Positions 26,782 to 36,079 are shown, counted from the stretch's first letter. The stretch is DNA of 64,000 nucleotides from JAGPUQ01 sp036677085 (GCA_036677085.1 JAKFFI010000006.1:135875-199874), one strand, 5' to 3'. Numbers and translations are program-made. The notes: generated by a model from the sequence alone, not told the origin.

Positions 26782-29760
26782 TCAGTTGTCTTCGCCGTGC
26801 TCCGTCAGCGCTGACACTTCCTGGACCTGCGCCTCGGCAGTCGCAGCATGATTCTCCAGAACCGGTTTGGCGCGTGACCGGCGGGGATCATTTGCCGGAC
26901 GCGGCGCGGACACAGTGCTGACCGCCACGGGCGGCGGCAGACTGGTATCGATCGGGCCGGACAAGGGTACCGGGACGCTGGATGTTACTACGGTGATGGC
27001 GGCCACCTGGCGCGGCGCGGCGCGCGGATCGTTGGCCGCGCGCCGGGGTTCGGCAGCGGTGGTGGTCGTCGTCTCTACCGCTGGCACAACCGGTGCGCTG
27101 GGTGCGTCCGGAGTTTCAGTAACGCTAGCCACCTCCACAACGGGTTCAACGGTGGCTGATATCGGCGTAGTGTCACTCACCTCGAATCCGAGTTGGCGCT
27201 GGGGATGCGCGATGTCGATCTCGGTTGCGGGTTCAGACGCGGGAATAACGGTATCCGTGGACGGGCGAACGTCATCCAGGGAGAACGCAGGTACCGCTTC
27301 CTCTTCTTCTGCGGCTCCAACTGCCGGAGATTCGGGCGCCAATGCCGCCATCGGTTCCGGAAGGTCTTCCGACCCGTTGTCTCCCGAAATGATCTCGGGC
27401 GCCATGTTCAGCAGCTGGGCGGCTTCAAGCGCGATGACATCGCGGACGGCGTCGGGCGCAGGCGCAGCGGCGGGTTCGGTGGAGAGCGCGGCGGTAGAGT
27501 CTTCGATCACCAGCCCGGCGGTCGGATCCGCCTCGCCTTCAGGCAGCGGGGCACGTTCACGCCGACGTTTCGGCTCTCGGCGTTCTCCTTCGGGGCGTCG
27601 TGGCGGGCGCGGCGATGCAACCGCCGCGGCGTCCTCCCGGATGGCCTCTTCGGGCAGCAACGTCAGCTCCTCGGCGCCTTCGGTAACGATCCGGTTCTGG
27701 TCATCCCGCGCGGGCCGGCGTCGGCGTCGGCTGCGGCGCGGACGGCCATCTTCGCCGGTGCGCGCCGCCTCGTCGTCGCCGACTACCGGAGTCTCAATTG
27801 CTACTGGCTCCGCCGATGAGGCTTCAGCGGCGTCTCCGGGGCCGGGCGGGCGCCCGCGCCCACGACCACCGCGTCGGCCCCGATTCTGGCCTTGGCCCTG
27901 CTGGCCCTGCACGACGGATTCGTCGGCCGTGTTCGCTTTCGCGGTCGGGCGGCGATTATTGCGCTGGGCGGCCGGTTTTCGCGCCGCTGGGATTGCGGGT
28001 GGCTCCGGCGCGATCGGTGCCGGCGCCTCTGTTCCCACGAGCGATCCGAGCAGGCGTTTGAGCCAGCTTTTGCGGGTACCGCTGTCTGCCGCGGTCGCCA
28101 CGGGTGCCACGGGTGTTTCAGGTGCGGGGCGCGGCGGCGTGGGCATGGGCGCGGGGGACTGCGGCGGCAGCGACTGTACCGCAGGTTCAGGCAACAGCGG
28201 GGCGGACTCGATCTCCAGCGGGTCGGGCAGGTTTTCAGTGGTCAGTTGGTTGATGAGTTGATAGCTGTACATGTCCGGCACATTGTCCTGCTCGCGAATG
28301 CGCTGGACTTCGTAATGCGGGGTTTCCATGCTTTCGCTGGGCAGGATCGCAACGCGAATCCCGTGACGGGTTTCGATGTCCAGAATCGCCCGGCGCTTCT
28401 CGTTGAGCAGGAAGGTGGCGACGGCGACTGGGGTGATGGCACGAATCTGTACGCTGTTCTCCTTTTGTGCCTCTTCCTCGACGAGGCGCAGGATCGACAG
28501 GGCCAGGGACCGGGTACCGCGGATCGTGCCCTGGCCGTCACAGCGCGGACACACCTTGAAGGTCATTTCTTCCAGCGAGGGGCGCAGGCGTTGCCGGGAC
28601 ATTTCCAGCAGGCCGAAGCGGGAAATACGCCCCAGCTGCACGCGGGCGCGGTCGACCTCCAGCGCCACGCGCATGCGGTCTTCGACCATGCGCTGGTTCT
28701 TGCTCGACAGCATGTCGATGAAGTCGATGACGATGAGGCCGCCCACATCGCGCAACCGCAACTGGCGGGCGATCTCGTCGGCTGCCTCCAGATTGGTGTG
28801 CAGTGCGGTTTCCTCGATATCCCCGCCCTTGGTTGCGCGCGCCGAGTTGATGTCGACGGAGACCAGTGCCTCGGTGATGTCGATGACGATGGAGCCGCCC
28901 GAAGGCAATTTCACTTCGCGCTGAAACGCCGTTTCGATCTGCTGCTCGATCTGGTAACGATTGAACAGCGGCACGCTGTCGTTGTAGTACTTGACCCTGC
29001 CGGCTTCGTCCGGCATGACCTGCTGGACAAAGGCGGCGGCGAGTTGGTAAGCCTCCTTGCTGTCGACGATGACCTCGCCCACGTCGGGGCGCAGATAGTC
29101 GCGGATGGCCCGGATGATGACGTTGCTTTCCTGGAACAGGAATTTCGGCGCCTTGGCCTGCTGGGCTTCGCGTTCGATGGTCTGCCACAGGTGGAGCAGG
29201 TAATCGAGGTCCCACTGGAGCTCTTCGGCGGAGCGGCCAATCCCGGCGGTACGCACGATGACGCCGGAGGCCTCGGGGATTTCCAGGCCCTTGAGCGCGT
29301 CGCGCAGTTGATCGCGTTCCTCGCCCTCGATGCGGCGTGAAATGCCGCCGGCGCGGGGGTTGTTGGGCATCAGCACCATGTAACGGCCGGCCAGACTGAC
29401 GAAAGTCGTCAGCGCCGCGCCCTTGCTGCCGCGCTCTTCTTTCTCGACCTGAACAATGACTTCCTGGCCTTCCTCAAGGATTTCCTTGATCTTGACCTTG
29501 CCCTGGGGGTCGGCGGGACGGCGCTTGAAATATTCCCGGGCGATTTCCTTGAGCGGCAGAAAGCCGTGCTTTTCGGCGCCGTAGTTGACGAAGGCAGCCT
29601 CCAGGCTCGGCTCTACCCGGGTGATGACGCCCTTGTAGATATTGGCTTTTTTCTGCTCCCGGGTACGGTTTTCGATATCCAGGTCATAGAGCAACTGGCC
29701 ATCGACCAGCGCGACACGCAACTCTTCCGGCTGCGTGGCATTGATGAGCATTCTTTTCAT
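26782..29760 (-). CDS. rne: ribonuclease E
   Basis: 992 residues. The endonuclease core of the RNA degradosome, which processes rRNA and tRNA and starts mRNA decay. The S1 domain lies near 35-125 and the 5' sensor follows. The Mg-binding catalytic Asp residues are in VSVDINSARATKGGD and LIVIDFIDML. The zinc-link CPRCDGQG holds the tetramer together. From about residue 510 the chain is a low-complexity Pro/Ala/Arg/Glu scaffold for partner binding, with an Arg-rich stretch (GRRGGRGRGRPPG) for RNA. ATG 29760 gives the standard MKRMLINAT start; AGGA is upstream. The long leader suggests feedback control as in E. coli. Confidence 0.97.
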   Translation of the reverse strand: MKRMLINATQPEELRVALVDGQLLYDLDIENRTREQKKANIYKGVITRVEPSLEAAFVNYGAEKHGFLPLKEIAREYFKRRPADPQGKVKIKEILEEGQEVIVQVEKEERGSKGAALTTFVSLAGRYMVLMPNNPRAGGISRRIEGEERDQLRDALKGLEIPEASGVIVRTAGIGRSAEELQWDLDYLLHLWQTIEREAQQAKAPKFLFQESNVIIRAIRDYLRPDVGEVIVDSKEAYQLAAAFVQQVMPDEAGRVKYYNDSVPLFNRYQIEQQIETAFQREVKLPSGGSIVIDITEALVSVDINSARATKGGDIEETALHTNLEAADEIARQLRLRDVGGLIVIDFIDMLSSKNQRMVEDRMRVALEVDRARVQLGRISRFGLLEMSRQRLRPSLEEMTFKVCPRCDGQGTIRGTRSLALSILRLVEEEAQKENSVQIRAITPVAVATFLLNEKRRAILDIETRHGIRVAILPSESMETPHYEVQRIREQDNVPDMYSYQLINQLTTENLPDPLEIESAPLLPEPAVQSLPPQSPAPMPTPPRPAPETPVAPVATAADSGTRKSWLKRLLGSLVGTEAPAPIAPEPPAIPAARKPAAQRNNRRPTAKANTADESVVQGQQGQGQNRGRRGGRGRGRPPGPGDAAEASSAEPVAIETPVVGDDEAARTGEDGRPRRSRRRRRPARDDQNRIVTEGAEELTLLPEEAIREDAAAVASPRPPRRPEGERREPKRRRERAPLPEGEADPTAGLVIEDSTAALSTEPAAAPAPDAVRDVIALEAAQLLNMAPEIISGDNGSEDLPEPMAALAPESPAVGAAEEEEAVPAFSLDDVRPSTDTVIPASEPATEIDIAHPQRQLGFEVSDTTPISATVEPVVEVASVTETPDAPSAPVVPAVETTTTTAAEPRRAANDPRAAPRQVAAITVVTSSVPVPLSGPIDTSLPPPVAVSTVSAPRPANDPRRSRAKPVLENHAATAEAQVQEVSALTEHGEDN

Positions 29761-30193
29761 GTTGGTCCTGCGCAATGAATGGCGCTGGACGGTGTGTCGG
29801 TAGGAACGGAGACGAAATTCGGGTGCTGTCCGGCGTGTCGCGGCTACGAGCCACGCACAGGGTTATCGGTGAGCGCTTACCGCGATCGTTCGCAGAGGAT
29901 GGTCAGAGGGTTGCCCCCGTCATTCACAACAACGTTGAACCGAATGTTGAACTGATCGTCCTGTTGGCAGCGGATCGGGTGTCTTGCGGCATCGCGCGAG
30001 ACAACCTGGCCAGCGTTACCCGATTACAAATTTCGTTTCGGTAATACCGCCACGCCATCGAGCGTGGGCTTTGTAAGGCGCGCTTGCGTGTACTCTTGAC
30101 TACGACGCGCCGAGGTAACTGTGCGGGCTTGCCCGGCCGGCGCAACACCGACGCGCTTCGCGGGTGAGGGGTTTGGGGCGGGCGGGTGCCAGC
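29761..30193 (-). other. long 5' leader of rne, no gene seen
   Basis: About 430 bases lie between the predicted transcription start and the rne ATG. No convincing gene is present on either strand. Long rne leaders in enteric bacteria carry hairpins through which RNase E controls its own mRNA; conservation of that function here is an inference. Confidence 0.5.
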
Positions 30194-30200
30194 GCACCGG

Positions 30201-30229
30201 AATATAGCGGCTTTCATTAACCAATTCAA
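30201..30229 (-). promoter_or_regulatory. rne promoter
   Basis: On the minus strand TTGAAT (30229-30224), a 17-base spacer and TATATT (30206-30201) form a good sigma-70 promoter. Confidence 0.7.
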
Positions 30230-30289
30230 TTAAAAGAACAAATTAACCGGTCTGCTACACTTGCGGCCAGCGATGTACGGTGGTTTTCA

Positions 30290-31258
30290 GTGACCGAGCC
30301 CAGAGTATCTCCCTCCCCCAATGGCGTCACCTGGCTTGACATAGCGGAGGTGCAGGCGGGTCAGCGCATTGATAACTTTCTGTTGGCTCTGCTCAAGGGG
30401 GTGCCCAGGTCGCGTATCTATCGCCTGCTCCGCAAAGGGGAGGTTCGTGTCAACAATGGGCGCACCAAGCCGGAATATAAATTGCTCGCCGGGGATCGGT
30501 TGCGACTGCCGCCGGTGCGAACGGCTCCGCCCCGGGCGTTGCCGGAGCCCGCTCCGGCCTTGCAGCAGGCGTTGACGGACCGGGTAGTGAGTCGGGGCGA
30601 GGGCTGGCTGGTGCTCGACAAGCCCGCCGGTCTGGCGGTCCACGGGGGCAGTGGTGTCGCCCTGGGCGTCATCGAGGCGCTCCGCGCTACCTGGCCGGAG
30701 CAGCGCGCGCTGGAGTTGGTCCATCGGCTTGATCGGGATACCTCGGGCTGTTTGCTGATTGCCTCGACCCGTTCGGCACTGCTGTCCTTGCAGCGACAAA
30801 TGCGCGAGGGCGCGATGGAGAAAAAATACCTCGCGCTGGTCGCCGGAAGCTGGCCGGACGGGCTGCGAGAAGTGAATGCGCCGTTGCGGAAAAATACCCT
30901 GAGTTCGGGTGAGCGCATCGTGCGGGCCGATGTTGACGGCAAAGCGGCGCTGACCCGATTCAGGGTCGTGCAGCGACTCCCGGGCTTTACACTGGTGGAG
31001 GCTCGCCTGGAAACGGGCCGGACGCATCAGATCCGGGTGCACTGCCAGTTGATGGGGCATTCCGTTGCGGGTGATCCCAAATACGGCGCCCGGGACGCAA
31101 ATCGGGAAGCGCGGGAGTTCGGCTTGCGGCGGATGTTCCTGCACGCGTCAGAGCTCATTTTCGAGGATCCCGCAACTCAAATTCAGGCGGCAGGCAGGGC
31201 GCCGCTGCCGCACGAACTGGCAGAGGTGTTGCGGCGGTTGGCGGCGCGTGCCGGTTAG
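30290..31258 (+). CDS. rluC: 23S rRNA pseudouridine(955/2504/2580) synthase
   Basis: 322 residues from GTG 30290. An N-terminal S4 RNA-binding domain (about 22-75: RIDNFLLALLKGVPRSRIYRLLRKGEVRVN) precedes the RluA-type catalytic domain. The catalytic Asp is in LVHRLDRDTSG near residue 147. RTHQIRVHC and DPKYG are further signatures. The S4 phrase GEVRVNNGRTKPEYKL is close to E. coli RluC, and rluC is divergent from rne in E. coli as well, which supports this call over RluD. The ribosome binding site is weak. Confidence 0.94.
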   Translation: MTEPRVSPSPNGVTWLDIAEVQAGQRIDNFLLALLKGVPRSRIYRLLRKGEVRVNNGRTKPEYKLLAGDRLRLPPVRTAPPRALPEPAPALQQALTDRVVSRGEGWLVLDKPAGLAVHGGSGVALGVIEALRATWPEQRALELVHRLDRDTSGCLLIASTRSALLSLQRQMREGAMEKKYLALVAGSWPDGLREVNAPLRKNTLSSGERIVRADVDGKAALTRFRVVQRLPGFTLVEARLETGRTHQIRVHCQLMGHSVAGDPKYGARDANREAREFGLRRMFLHASELIFEDPATQIQAAGRAPLPHELAEVLRRLAARAG

Positions 31259-31338
31259 CCTCAAACATGGATCGGGCCGCGGTGGTTACAGGTCGTTGAT
31301 CCCCCGGCCTGGCCAGGTTGATGAATAAAGTGGCAGAG

Positions 31339-31923
31339 TTAGCGGCCGGCGATCACATCCACTCCGAACTCCGCCAGCAGTGCGCGCAGCTGGATCAACG
31401 GCAGTCCGACGAGCGCCGTGGGATCGTCGCTGCGAAGCGCCTTGAACAAGGCGATGCCGAGCCCCTCCGCCTTGAAGCTGCCGGCACAATCATAGGGTTG
31501 CTCACGCTCCAGGTAACGCTCGATTTCTGCGGTCGTCAGGGTGCGGAACACCACCTCGGTGATTACCGTGCGGCTTGCCGCTTTGCCGCTGACCGCGTTC
31601 AGTACGGTGACGGCGGTGTAGAACTGCGCGGTTTGACCGGATAGGTGTCGCAATTGAGCCCGCGCGGTGGCGAAGTCGCCGGGTTTCCCGAGCCTCAGGC
31701 TGCCGCACACGGCCGTTTGATCGGAACCGATGATCAGGGCGTCGGGGCAGCGTTGAATCAGCGCCCGGGCTTTGGCTTCGGACAGGCGCGCGGCCAGTGC
31801 GCTGGGCGGCTCGCCGGCCAGCGGGCATTCATCGACGCCGGGAGCGAGCTGGCTGAACGGCAGCCCGAAGCGGGCAAAGAGTTCGCGGCGATAGGGCGAA
31901 GTGGAAGCGAGGACGACTTTCAT
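31339..31923 (-). CDS. yceF: Maf-like nucleoside triphosphate pyrophosphatase, YceF type
   Basis: 194 residues. Maf proteins hydrolyse modified nucleoside triphosphates to monophosphates; the YceF subgroup prefers 7-methyl-GTP. The N-terminal LASTSPYRRELFARFGLPF carries the phosphate-binding motif. GSDQTAV contains the catalytic Asp, and YDCAGSFKAEGLG is the C-terminal signature of the YceF group. It is divergent from yceD with one intergenic control region, the same arrangement as in E. coli. Confidence 0.93.
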   Translation of the reverse strand: MKVVLASTSPYRRELFARFGLPFSQLAPGVDECPLAGEPPSALAARLSEAKARALIQRCPDALIIGSDQTAVCGSLRLGKPGDFATARAQLRHLSGQTAQFYTAVTVLNAVSGKAASRTVITEVVFRTLTTAEIERYLEREQPYDCAGSFKAEGLGIALFKALRSDDPTALVGLPLIQLRALLAEFGVDVIAGR

Positions 31924-31967
31924 CGGGAGGGGGTTCGGTCAGGGTTGTCACTATGCTGCGTTTTTCT

Positions 31968-31996
31968 TTGACAGATCAAGATGCTATCCCTAAAAT
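31968..31996 (+). promoter_or_regulatory. promoter of the yceD-rpmF-plsX-fab operon
   Basis: A perfect TTGACA (31968-31973), 17-base spacer and TAAAAT (31991-31996), 10 bases upstream of yceD. The transcript would have an almost leaderless start. Confidence 0.75.
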
Positions 31997-32005
31997 CGCG
32001 CCGCG

Positions 32006-32524
32006 ATGAACAACCCGAGCCCCCGATCCAGCCTGCCGCGATCCGTTGCGGTACGGAAACTCGCGGCGCAAAGTCAGAGTCTCTGTGGTGTGATCGATGG
32101 TGCCGGGTTGCCGCGCCTCTCCGAGGCGGTGTCGGCAATCTCTGGGCCGGTAACCGTCGAGTTGCGGTTCGATCCGGGCACCGCCGGGTTTCCGGAAGTG
32201 ACTGGACGAGTGTCGGCGCAGGTTGCCATGATCTGCCAGCGCTGCCTGGGCGCCCTGACAGTGGCTCTGGATGTGCCGATTGCCGTGGCGGTGGTGCAGG
32301 ATATCGCTGCGGAACAACGTTTGCCCCGGCGGCTCGATCCCTGGATTGTCGCTGACGAGGAGGGGGATCTTCACGATCTCGCCGAAGAAGAATTATTGTT
32401 GGCGCTGCCCATCGTCGCGCTGCACGAAGATGAATCCTGCCATGCGTCCCCGGCCGTGACCGGAGACGCCGGCAACACCCGGAACCCGTTTCGGGTGCTG
32501 GCAGAACTGAAGCCGCAACGCTGA
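32006..32524 (+). CDS. yceD: DUF177 protein YceD
   Basis: 172 residues. YceD proteins are almost always encoded just before rpmF, as here, and are linked to 23S rRNA or large-subunit assembly. The central CQRCLG (near residue 79) is the conserved CxxC of the family, and DLxDLAEEELLLALPIV followed by H.D..C is the conserved C-terminal part. The C-terminal NPFRVLAELK is typical. It starts close to its promoter. Confidence 0.92.
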   Translation: MNNPSPRSSLPRSVAVRKLAAQSQSLCGVIDGAGLPRLSEAVSAISGPVTVELRFDPGTAGFPEVTGRVSAQVAMICQRCLGALTVALDVPIAVAVVQDIAAEQRLPRRLDPWIVADEEGDLHDLAEEELLLALPIVALHEDESCHASPAVTGDAGNTRNPFRVLAELKPQR

Positions 32525-32593
32525 GCTCCGGCCGCGCGGCGCAATTAACCACAATTAACTAACCGATGACGGGCTCGAGCCCGGGAGAACAGG

Positions 32594-32773
32594 ATGGCTG
32601 TACAACAGGATCGCAAGACTCGCTCCAAACGCGGCATGCGCCGTTCCCATGATGCGCTCACCGGCCCCACGTTGGCGGTGGATAGCCTGAGTGGCGAAAA
32701 GCATCGCCGCCATCATGTGACCGCCGACGGTTTCTATCGCGGTCGCAAAGTGATCGACATCGACACCGACTGA
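32594..32773 (+). CDS. rpmF: 50S ribosomal protein L32
   Basis: 59 residues with AGGA before ATG 32594. The start MAVQQDRKTRSKRGMRRSHD is characteristic of the proteobacterial, zinc-free L32. HHVTADGFYRGRKVID near the end matches the family. It lies between yceD and plsX, with plsX beginning three bases after its stop in the same frame. Confidence 0.97.
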   Translation: MAVQQDRKTRSKRGMRRSHDALTGPTLAVDSLSGEKHRRHHVTADGFYRGRKVIDIDTD

Positions 32774-32776
32774 CCA

Positions 32777-33790
32777 TTGACCGTCATCGCTGTCGATGCG
32801 ATGGGTGGCGATTTGGGTGCGACCGCGACGATTCCGGCCGTGGTCGACCTGCTTTCCGGTAGCCCCGACGTTCACATACTGCTGTTCGGTGACGAGGCCG
32901 ATTTGCGTGAACAGTTACGCGATCGGAGCGGGAACGTGCCGTCGGAGCGCCTGCAACTGATCGACTGCCCGCAGCGGGTGGAGAGCGGCGACCGGCCGGC
33001 GCGCGCCTTGCGTCACAAGCGTGAATCCTCGATGTGGCGCGCGCTCGCCGCCGTGGCTGATGGGCGTGCATCGGCCTGTGTCAGTGCGGGGGAAACCGGC
33101 ACCTTGATGGCCATGGGAACCGCCGTGCTCGGCACACTGCCCGGGATCGAGCGGCCCGCCATCTGCACCGCGCTGCCGACGGTCGCGGGTCGGGTGTGCC
33201 TGCTCGATCTCGGCGCCAATGTCGATTGCGACGGCACCACACTCCATCAATTCGCCCGCATGGGCGTGGCTCGCCTGCAGGTCGCGGAACGGTTGCGCGC
33301 CCCCCGGGTCGCGCTCCTCAATATCGGTGCCGAGGCGGGCAAGGGCAATCGCGCCGTCAAGGCGGCGGCGGAACTGCTCGCCGCGGATGCGACCATCAAC
33401 TATATCGGTTTCGTGGAAGGCGATGGGTTGCTGCGCGGGCAGGCCGATCTGGTGGTCTGCGACGGTTTCGTCGGCAACGTGGCGCTGAAGGCGATCGAGG
33501 GTACGGCGCAACTGCTTGTCGAGCAGTTGCGCGCGACGGGTCGGGGTCGCTCCGCTTGGCGGAGCTGGGTGGCGCGGCCGCTGTTCAAGTCCGCACTCGG
33601 TTTTCTCGATCCCGGTCAATACAATGGCGCGTCCATGCTCGGACTCCGCGGTGTGGTCGTGAAGAGTCACGGCGGCGCCGACAGCGCCGGTTTTGGGCAC
33701 GCATTGACGGTTGCGTTGGCGGAGGCCCGGGGCGGTATGCCCGACCGCATTGCCGCACGTCTGGCCGCCCTGACAAGCGGTCCGGTGTGA
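32777..33790 (+). CDS. plsX: phosphate acyltransferase PlsX
   Basis: 337 residues. PlsX turns acyl-ACP into acyl-phosphate for phosphatidate synthesis. The conserved N-terminus VIAVDAMGGDLG is complete. SAGETGTLMA, LLDLGANVDC, NIGAEAGKGN and GFVEGDGLL are family signatures. The only possible start is TTG 32777: the in-frame rpmF stop lies just upstream and the next ATG is inside the conserved DAMGGD. There is no usable ribosome binding site, so translation probably depends on ribosomes finishing rpmF. fabD follows directly; fabH is absent. Confidence 0.95.
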   Translation: MTVIAVDAMGGDLGATATIPAVVDLLSGSPDVHILLFGDEADLREQLRDRSGNVPSERLQLIDCPQRVESGDRPARALRHKRESSMWRALAAVADGRASACVSAGETGTLMAMGTAVLGTLPGIERPAICTALPTVAGRVCLLDLGANVDCDGTTLHQFARMGVARLQVAERLRAPRVALLNIGAEAGKGNRAVKAAAELLAADATINYIGFVEGDGLLRGQADLVVCDGFVGNVALKAIEGTAQLLVEQLRATGRGRSAWRSWVARPLFKSALGFLDPGQYNGASMLGLRGVVVKSHGGADSAGFGHALTVALAEARGGMPDRIAARLAALTSGPV

Positions 33791-33811
33791 TTTACCAGTG
33801 AGGGCCAGTCC

Positions 33812-34774
33812 TTGAATCAATCGCTCGTCGTGAACCAGTCCCTCGCTTTCGTTTTTCCCGGCCAGGGTTCCCAGAAAATCGGCATGCTGGCCGAACTGGC
33901 GGACCGGCATCCGCAAATTCTCGATACCTTTTCCGAAGCATCGACACAGCTGGGTTACGACCTCTGGCAGCTGTGCCAGCAGGGCGATCCCGCCGAAATC
34001 AATCTAACCGAACGCACCCAGCCGCTGTTGTTGACCGCCAGTGTCGCTCTGTGGCGGCTGTGGCGGCAGCAAGGTGGCGTTCTGCCCGCGGTGATGGCAG
34101 GGCACAGTCTGGGCGAGTGGTCGGCACTGGTGTGCGCCGATGTAGTGGCTTTTAACGATGCCGTCGAGCTCGTTCGCAAGCGCGGTACCTACATGCAGGC
34201 AGCGGTGCCGGCGGGCATGGGCGCCATGGCGGCGGTGATGGGACTGGATGATGCCGAGATCGAACGCTGTTGCGTACAGGCGGCAGCAGCGGAGGTGGTC
34301 GCGCCGGTCAACTACAACGCACCGGGTCAGGTGGTCATCGCGGGACACGCCGCCGCCGTGGCGCGTGCCATTGAATTGTGCAAGGCAGCCGGTGCGAAAC
34401 GGGCGCTGCCGTTGCCCGTCAGCGCCCCCTTCCATACCGAATTGATGCGCCCGGCCGCGGAGCGCCTGGCTTCCGACATCGCGGCTACCCGATTCGATGT
34501 ACCGGCCATCCCGGTCATCCACAATGTGCATGCGCGCGCGGAAACCGATCCGGCCGTCATCAAGGAGCTGATGGTGCGCCAGATCTACAGCCCGGTGCGC
34601 TGGGTGGATTGTGTGGCGGCACTGACGGCGCGCGGTGTGGCGCTGACGGTGGAATGCGGTGCCGGCAAGGTGCTGTGCGGATTGAACAAGCGGATTGCAG
34701 CCACGCTGGCGACTGCTGCCACCGAGGATGATGCCAGTCTGGCGGCCGCCTTGGCCGCGGCCGGGCGCAGCTGA
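33812..34774 (+). CDS. fabD: malonyl-CoA:ACP transacylase
   Basis: 320 residues. FabD loads malonyl groups from CoA onto acyl carrier protein. The nucleophile is in GHSLGEWSAL (Ser near residue 98). Further catalytic residues are in QPLLLTASVALWR and APFHTELM. FVFPGQGSQ at the N-terminus is diagnostic. TTG 33812 has GAGGG at good distance; GTG 33830 is an alternative six codons later. It lies between plsX and fabG. Confidence 0.95.
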   Translation: MNQSLVVNQSLAFVFPGQGSQKIGMLAELADRHPQILDTFSEASTQLGYDLWQLCQQGDPAEINLTERTQPLLLTASVALWRLWRQQGGVLPAVMAGHSLGEWSALVCADVVAFNDAVELVRKRGTYMQAAVPAGMGAMAAVMGLDDAEIERCCVQAAAAEVVAPVNYNAPGQVVIAGHAAAVARAIELCKAAGAKRALPLPVSAPFHTELMRPAAERLASDIAATRFDVPAIPVIHNVHARAETDPAVIKELMVRQIYSPVRWVDCVAALTARGVALTVECGAGKVLCGLNKRIAATLATAATEDDASLAAALAAAGRS

Positions 34775-34809
34775 AAGTGTCTCCCACGCCTTAACGCGGA
34801 GAAATCGTC

Positions 34810-35553
34810 ATGAGTATTGTGGACAAGATCGCCCTGGTCACAGGCGCCAGCCGCGGCATCGGCGCGGCCATCGCCGATGCACTGGGAAGGGCGGGTGCCA
34901 TCGTCGTTGGCACCGCCACCACCCCGGAAGGCGCCGAGCGCATCTCCGTGCGCTTTGCCGACCTCGGGATCAAGGGCCGGGGGATGGCGCTCGATGTCAC
35001 GGATGCGGCAGCCGTCGTGCGGGTCGTGCAGCAGATCGAGGACGAGTTCGGCCCTCCCCTGATTCTGGTCAACAACGCCGGAATTACCCGCGACAACCTG
35101 TTGTTGCGCATGAAAGAAGAAGAGTGGAACGATGTCATCGAAACCAATCTGGGCGCCGTGTACCGGCTCTGCAAGGCGTGCGCGCGCGGGATGACGCGCG
35201 CGCGCTGGGGCAGAATCATCAACATCAGCTCCGTGGTGGGGGCGATGGGCAACGCGGGTCAGGCCAATTACGCCGCCACCAAGGCGGGCGTCGCCGGGTT
35301 CGGGCGCGCGCTTGCCAAGGAGTTGGGCTCGCGTAACATCACGGTCAATACCGTTGCGCCCGGTTTCATCGATACCGATATGACCCGCGAGCTGCCGGCG
35401 GCGAATCGCGACGCGATGCTCGCTTCCATCCCGCTCGGGCGGCTCGGGCAGCCCGAAGAAATCGCCGCGGTAGTGGTGTTTCTGGCGGAGGCTGGCGGTG
35501 CCTATATCACCGGCGAAACCATCCAGGTCAACGGCGGCATGTACATGGGCTGA
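34810..35553 (+). CDS. fabG: 3-oxoacyl-ACP reductase
   Basis: 247 residues, NADPH-dependent short-chain dehydrogenase of fatty acid elongation. TGASRGIG (residues 12-19) binds NADPH. NNAG, the catalytic Ser in INISSVVG, and the Tyr/Lys pair in YAATKAG complete the tetrad. Ending GGMYMG is typical of FabG. It has CGGAGAAA before the ATG and is followed after 181 bases by acpP, which seems to have its own promoter. Confidence 0.96.
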   Translation: MSIVDKIALVTGASRGIGAAIADALGRAGAIVVGTATTPEGAERISVRFADLGIKGRGMALDVTDAAAVVRVVQQIEDEFGPPLILVNNAGITRDNLLLRMKEEEWNDVIETNLGAVYRLCKACARGMTRARWGRIINISSVVGAMGNAGQANYAATKAGVAGFGRALAKELGSRNITVNTVAPGFIDTDMTRELPAANRDAMLASIPLGRLGQPEEIAAVVVFLAEAGGAYITGETIQVNGGMYMG

Positions 35554-35606
35554 GGGGTCGAATCGGGACTGCCCGCGCTGGCGGTTACGGAGCGGGGGAA
35601 TTTGGG

Positions 35607-35612
35607 TAAAAT
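35607..35612 (+). promoter_or_regulatory. candidate -10 box of the acpP promoter
   Basis: TAAAAT, about 120 bases upstream of acpP. No strong -35 is seen, which would suit an activator-dependent promoter. Confidence 0.4.
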
Positions 35613-35679
35613 GCGCGCCGGCATAGCGGGGCTCCCTGCCTCAACCGGCTCTGGGCCGCCGACCGAGGGCGGGCTGCAT

Positions 35680-35719
35680 AACACACTGGCACAACACCGG
35701 TACAACACTGGTACAACAG
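35680..35719 (+). repeat. 11-bp tandem repeats in the acpP leader
   Basis: Units of the form ACAACACTGGT recur with an 11-base period (35680, 35691, 35702, partial 35713) and end at the AGGAG ribosome binding site. Confidence 0.7.
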
Positions 35720-35734
35720 GAGCGATTGTTAATC

Positions 35735-35971
35735 ATGAGCAACACACGAGAACGCGTCATCAAAATGGTTGCCGAGCAATTGGGCGTAAAGGAAGAAGAT
35801 GTGAAGCCCGATTCATCTTTCATTGACGATCTCGGCGCGGACTCGCTGGATACCGTGGAGCTGATCATGGCCCTGGAAGAAGAGTTCGATACCGAAATCC
35901 CCGATGAAGATGCCGAAAAGTTGGCCACGGTTCAGGATGCCATTGACTACATCGAGAAGAATCTGGGCTGA
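35735..35971 (+). CDS. acpP: acyl carrier protein
   Basis: 78 residues. ACP carries growing acyl chains on a 4'-phosphopantetheine arm attached to Ser in GADSLDTVELIMALEEEF (Ser near residue 37). The chain is acidic and close to E. coli ACP. ATG 35735 matches the usual MSNTxERV start; AGGAG lies 12 bases upstream, slightly far. fabF, which normally follows, is missing; pabC comes next. Confidence 0.97.
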   Translation: MSNTRERVIKMVAEQLGVKEEDVKPDSSFIDDLGADSLDTVELIMALEEEFDTEIPDEDAEKLATVQDAIDYIEKNLG

Positions 35972-36079
35972 TTTCCTCACGCTATTCCCGATCGCCGGCG
36001 CCAGCCGGCGGTCATCTCCTCCCGCGCTTGCGGATGGCTCGTCCCTGGACTGGCACGCTGATCTGAGTCTTGGTGCGGG

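Noticed and set aside
26867..28261. Ser/Gly/Ala-rich plus-strand frame opposite the rne C-terminal half
   Set aside because: Low-complexity reading of the repetitive RNase E scaffold codons; no ribosome binding site or motif.
35991..36011. Terminator after acpP
   Set aside because: A short CGCCGGC/GCCGGCG stem exists but has no U tract and only seven pairs; not strong enough to list.
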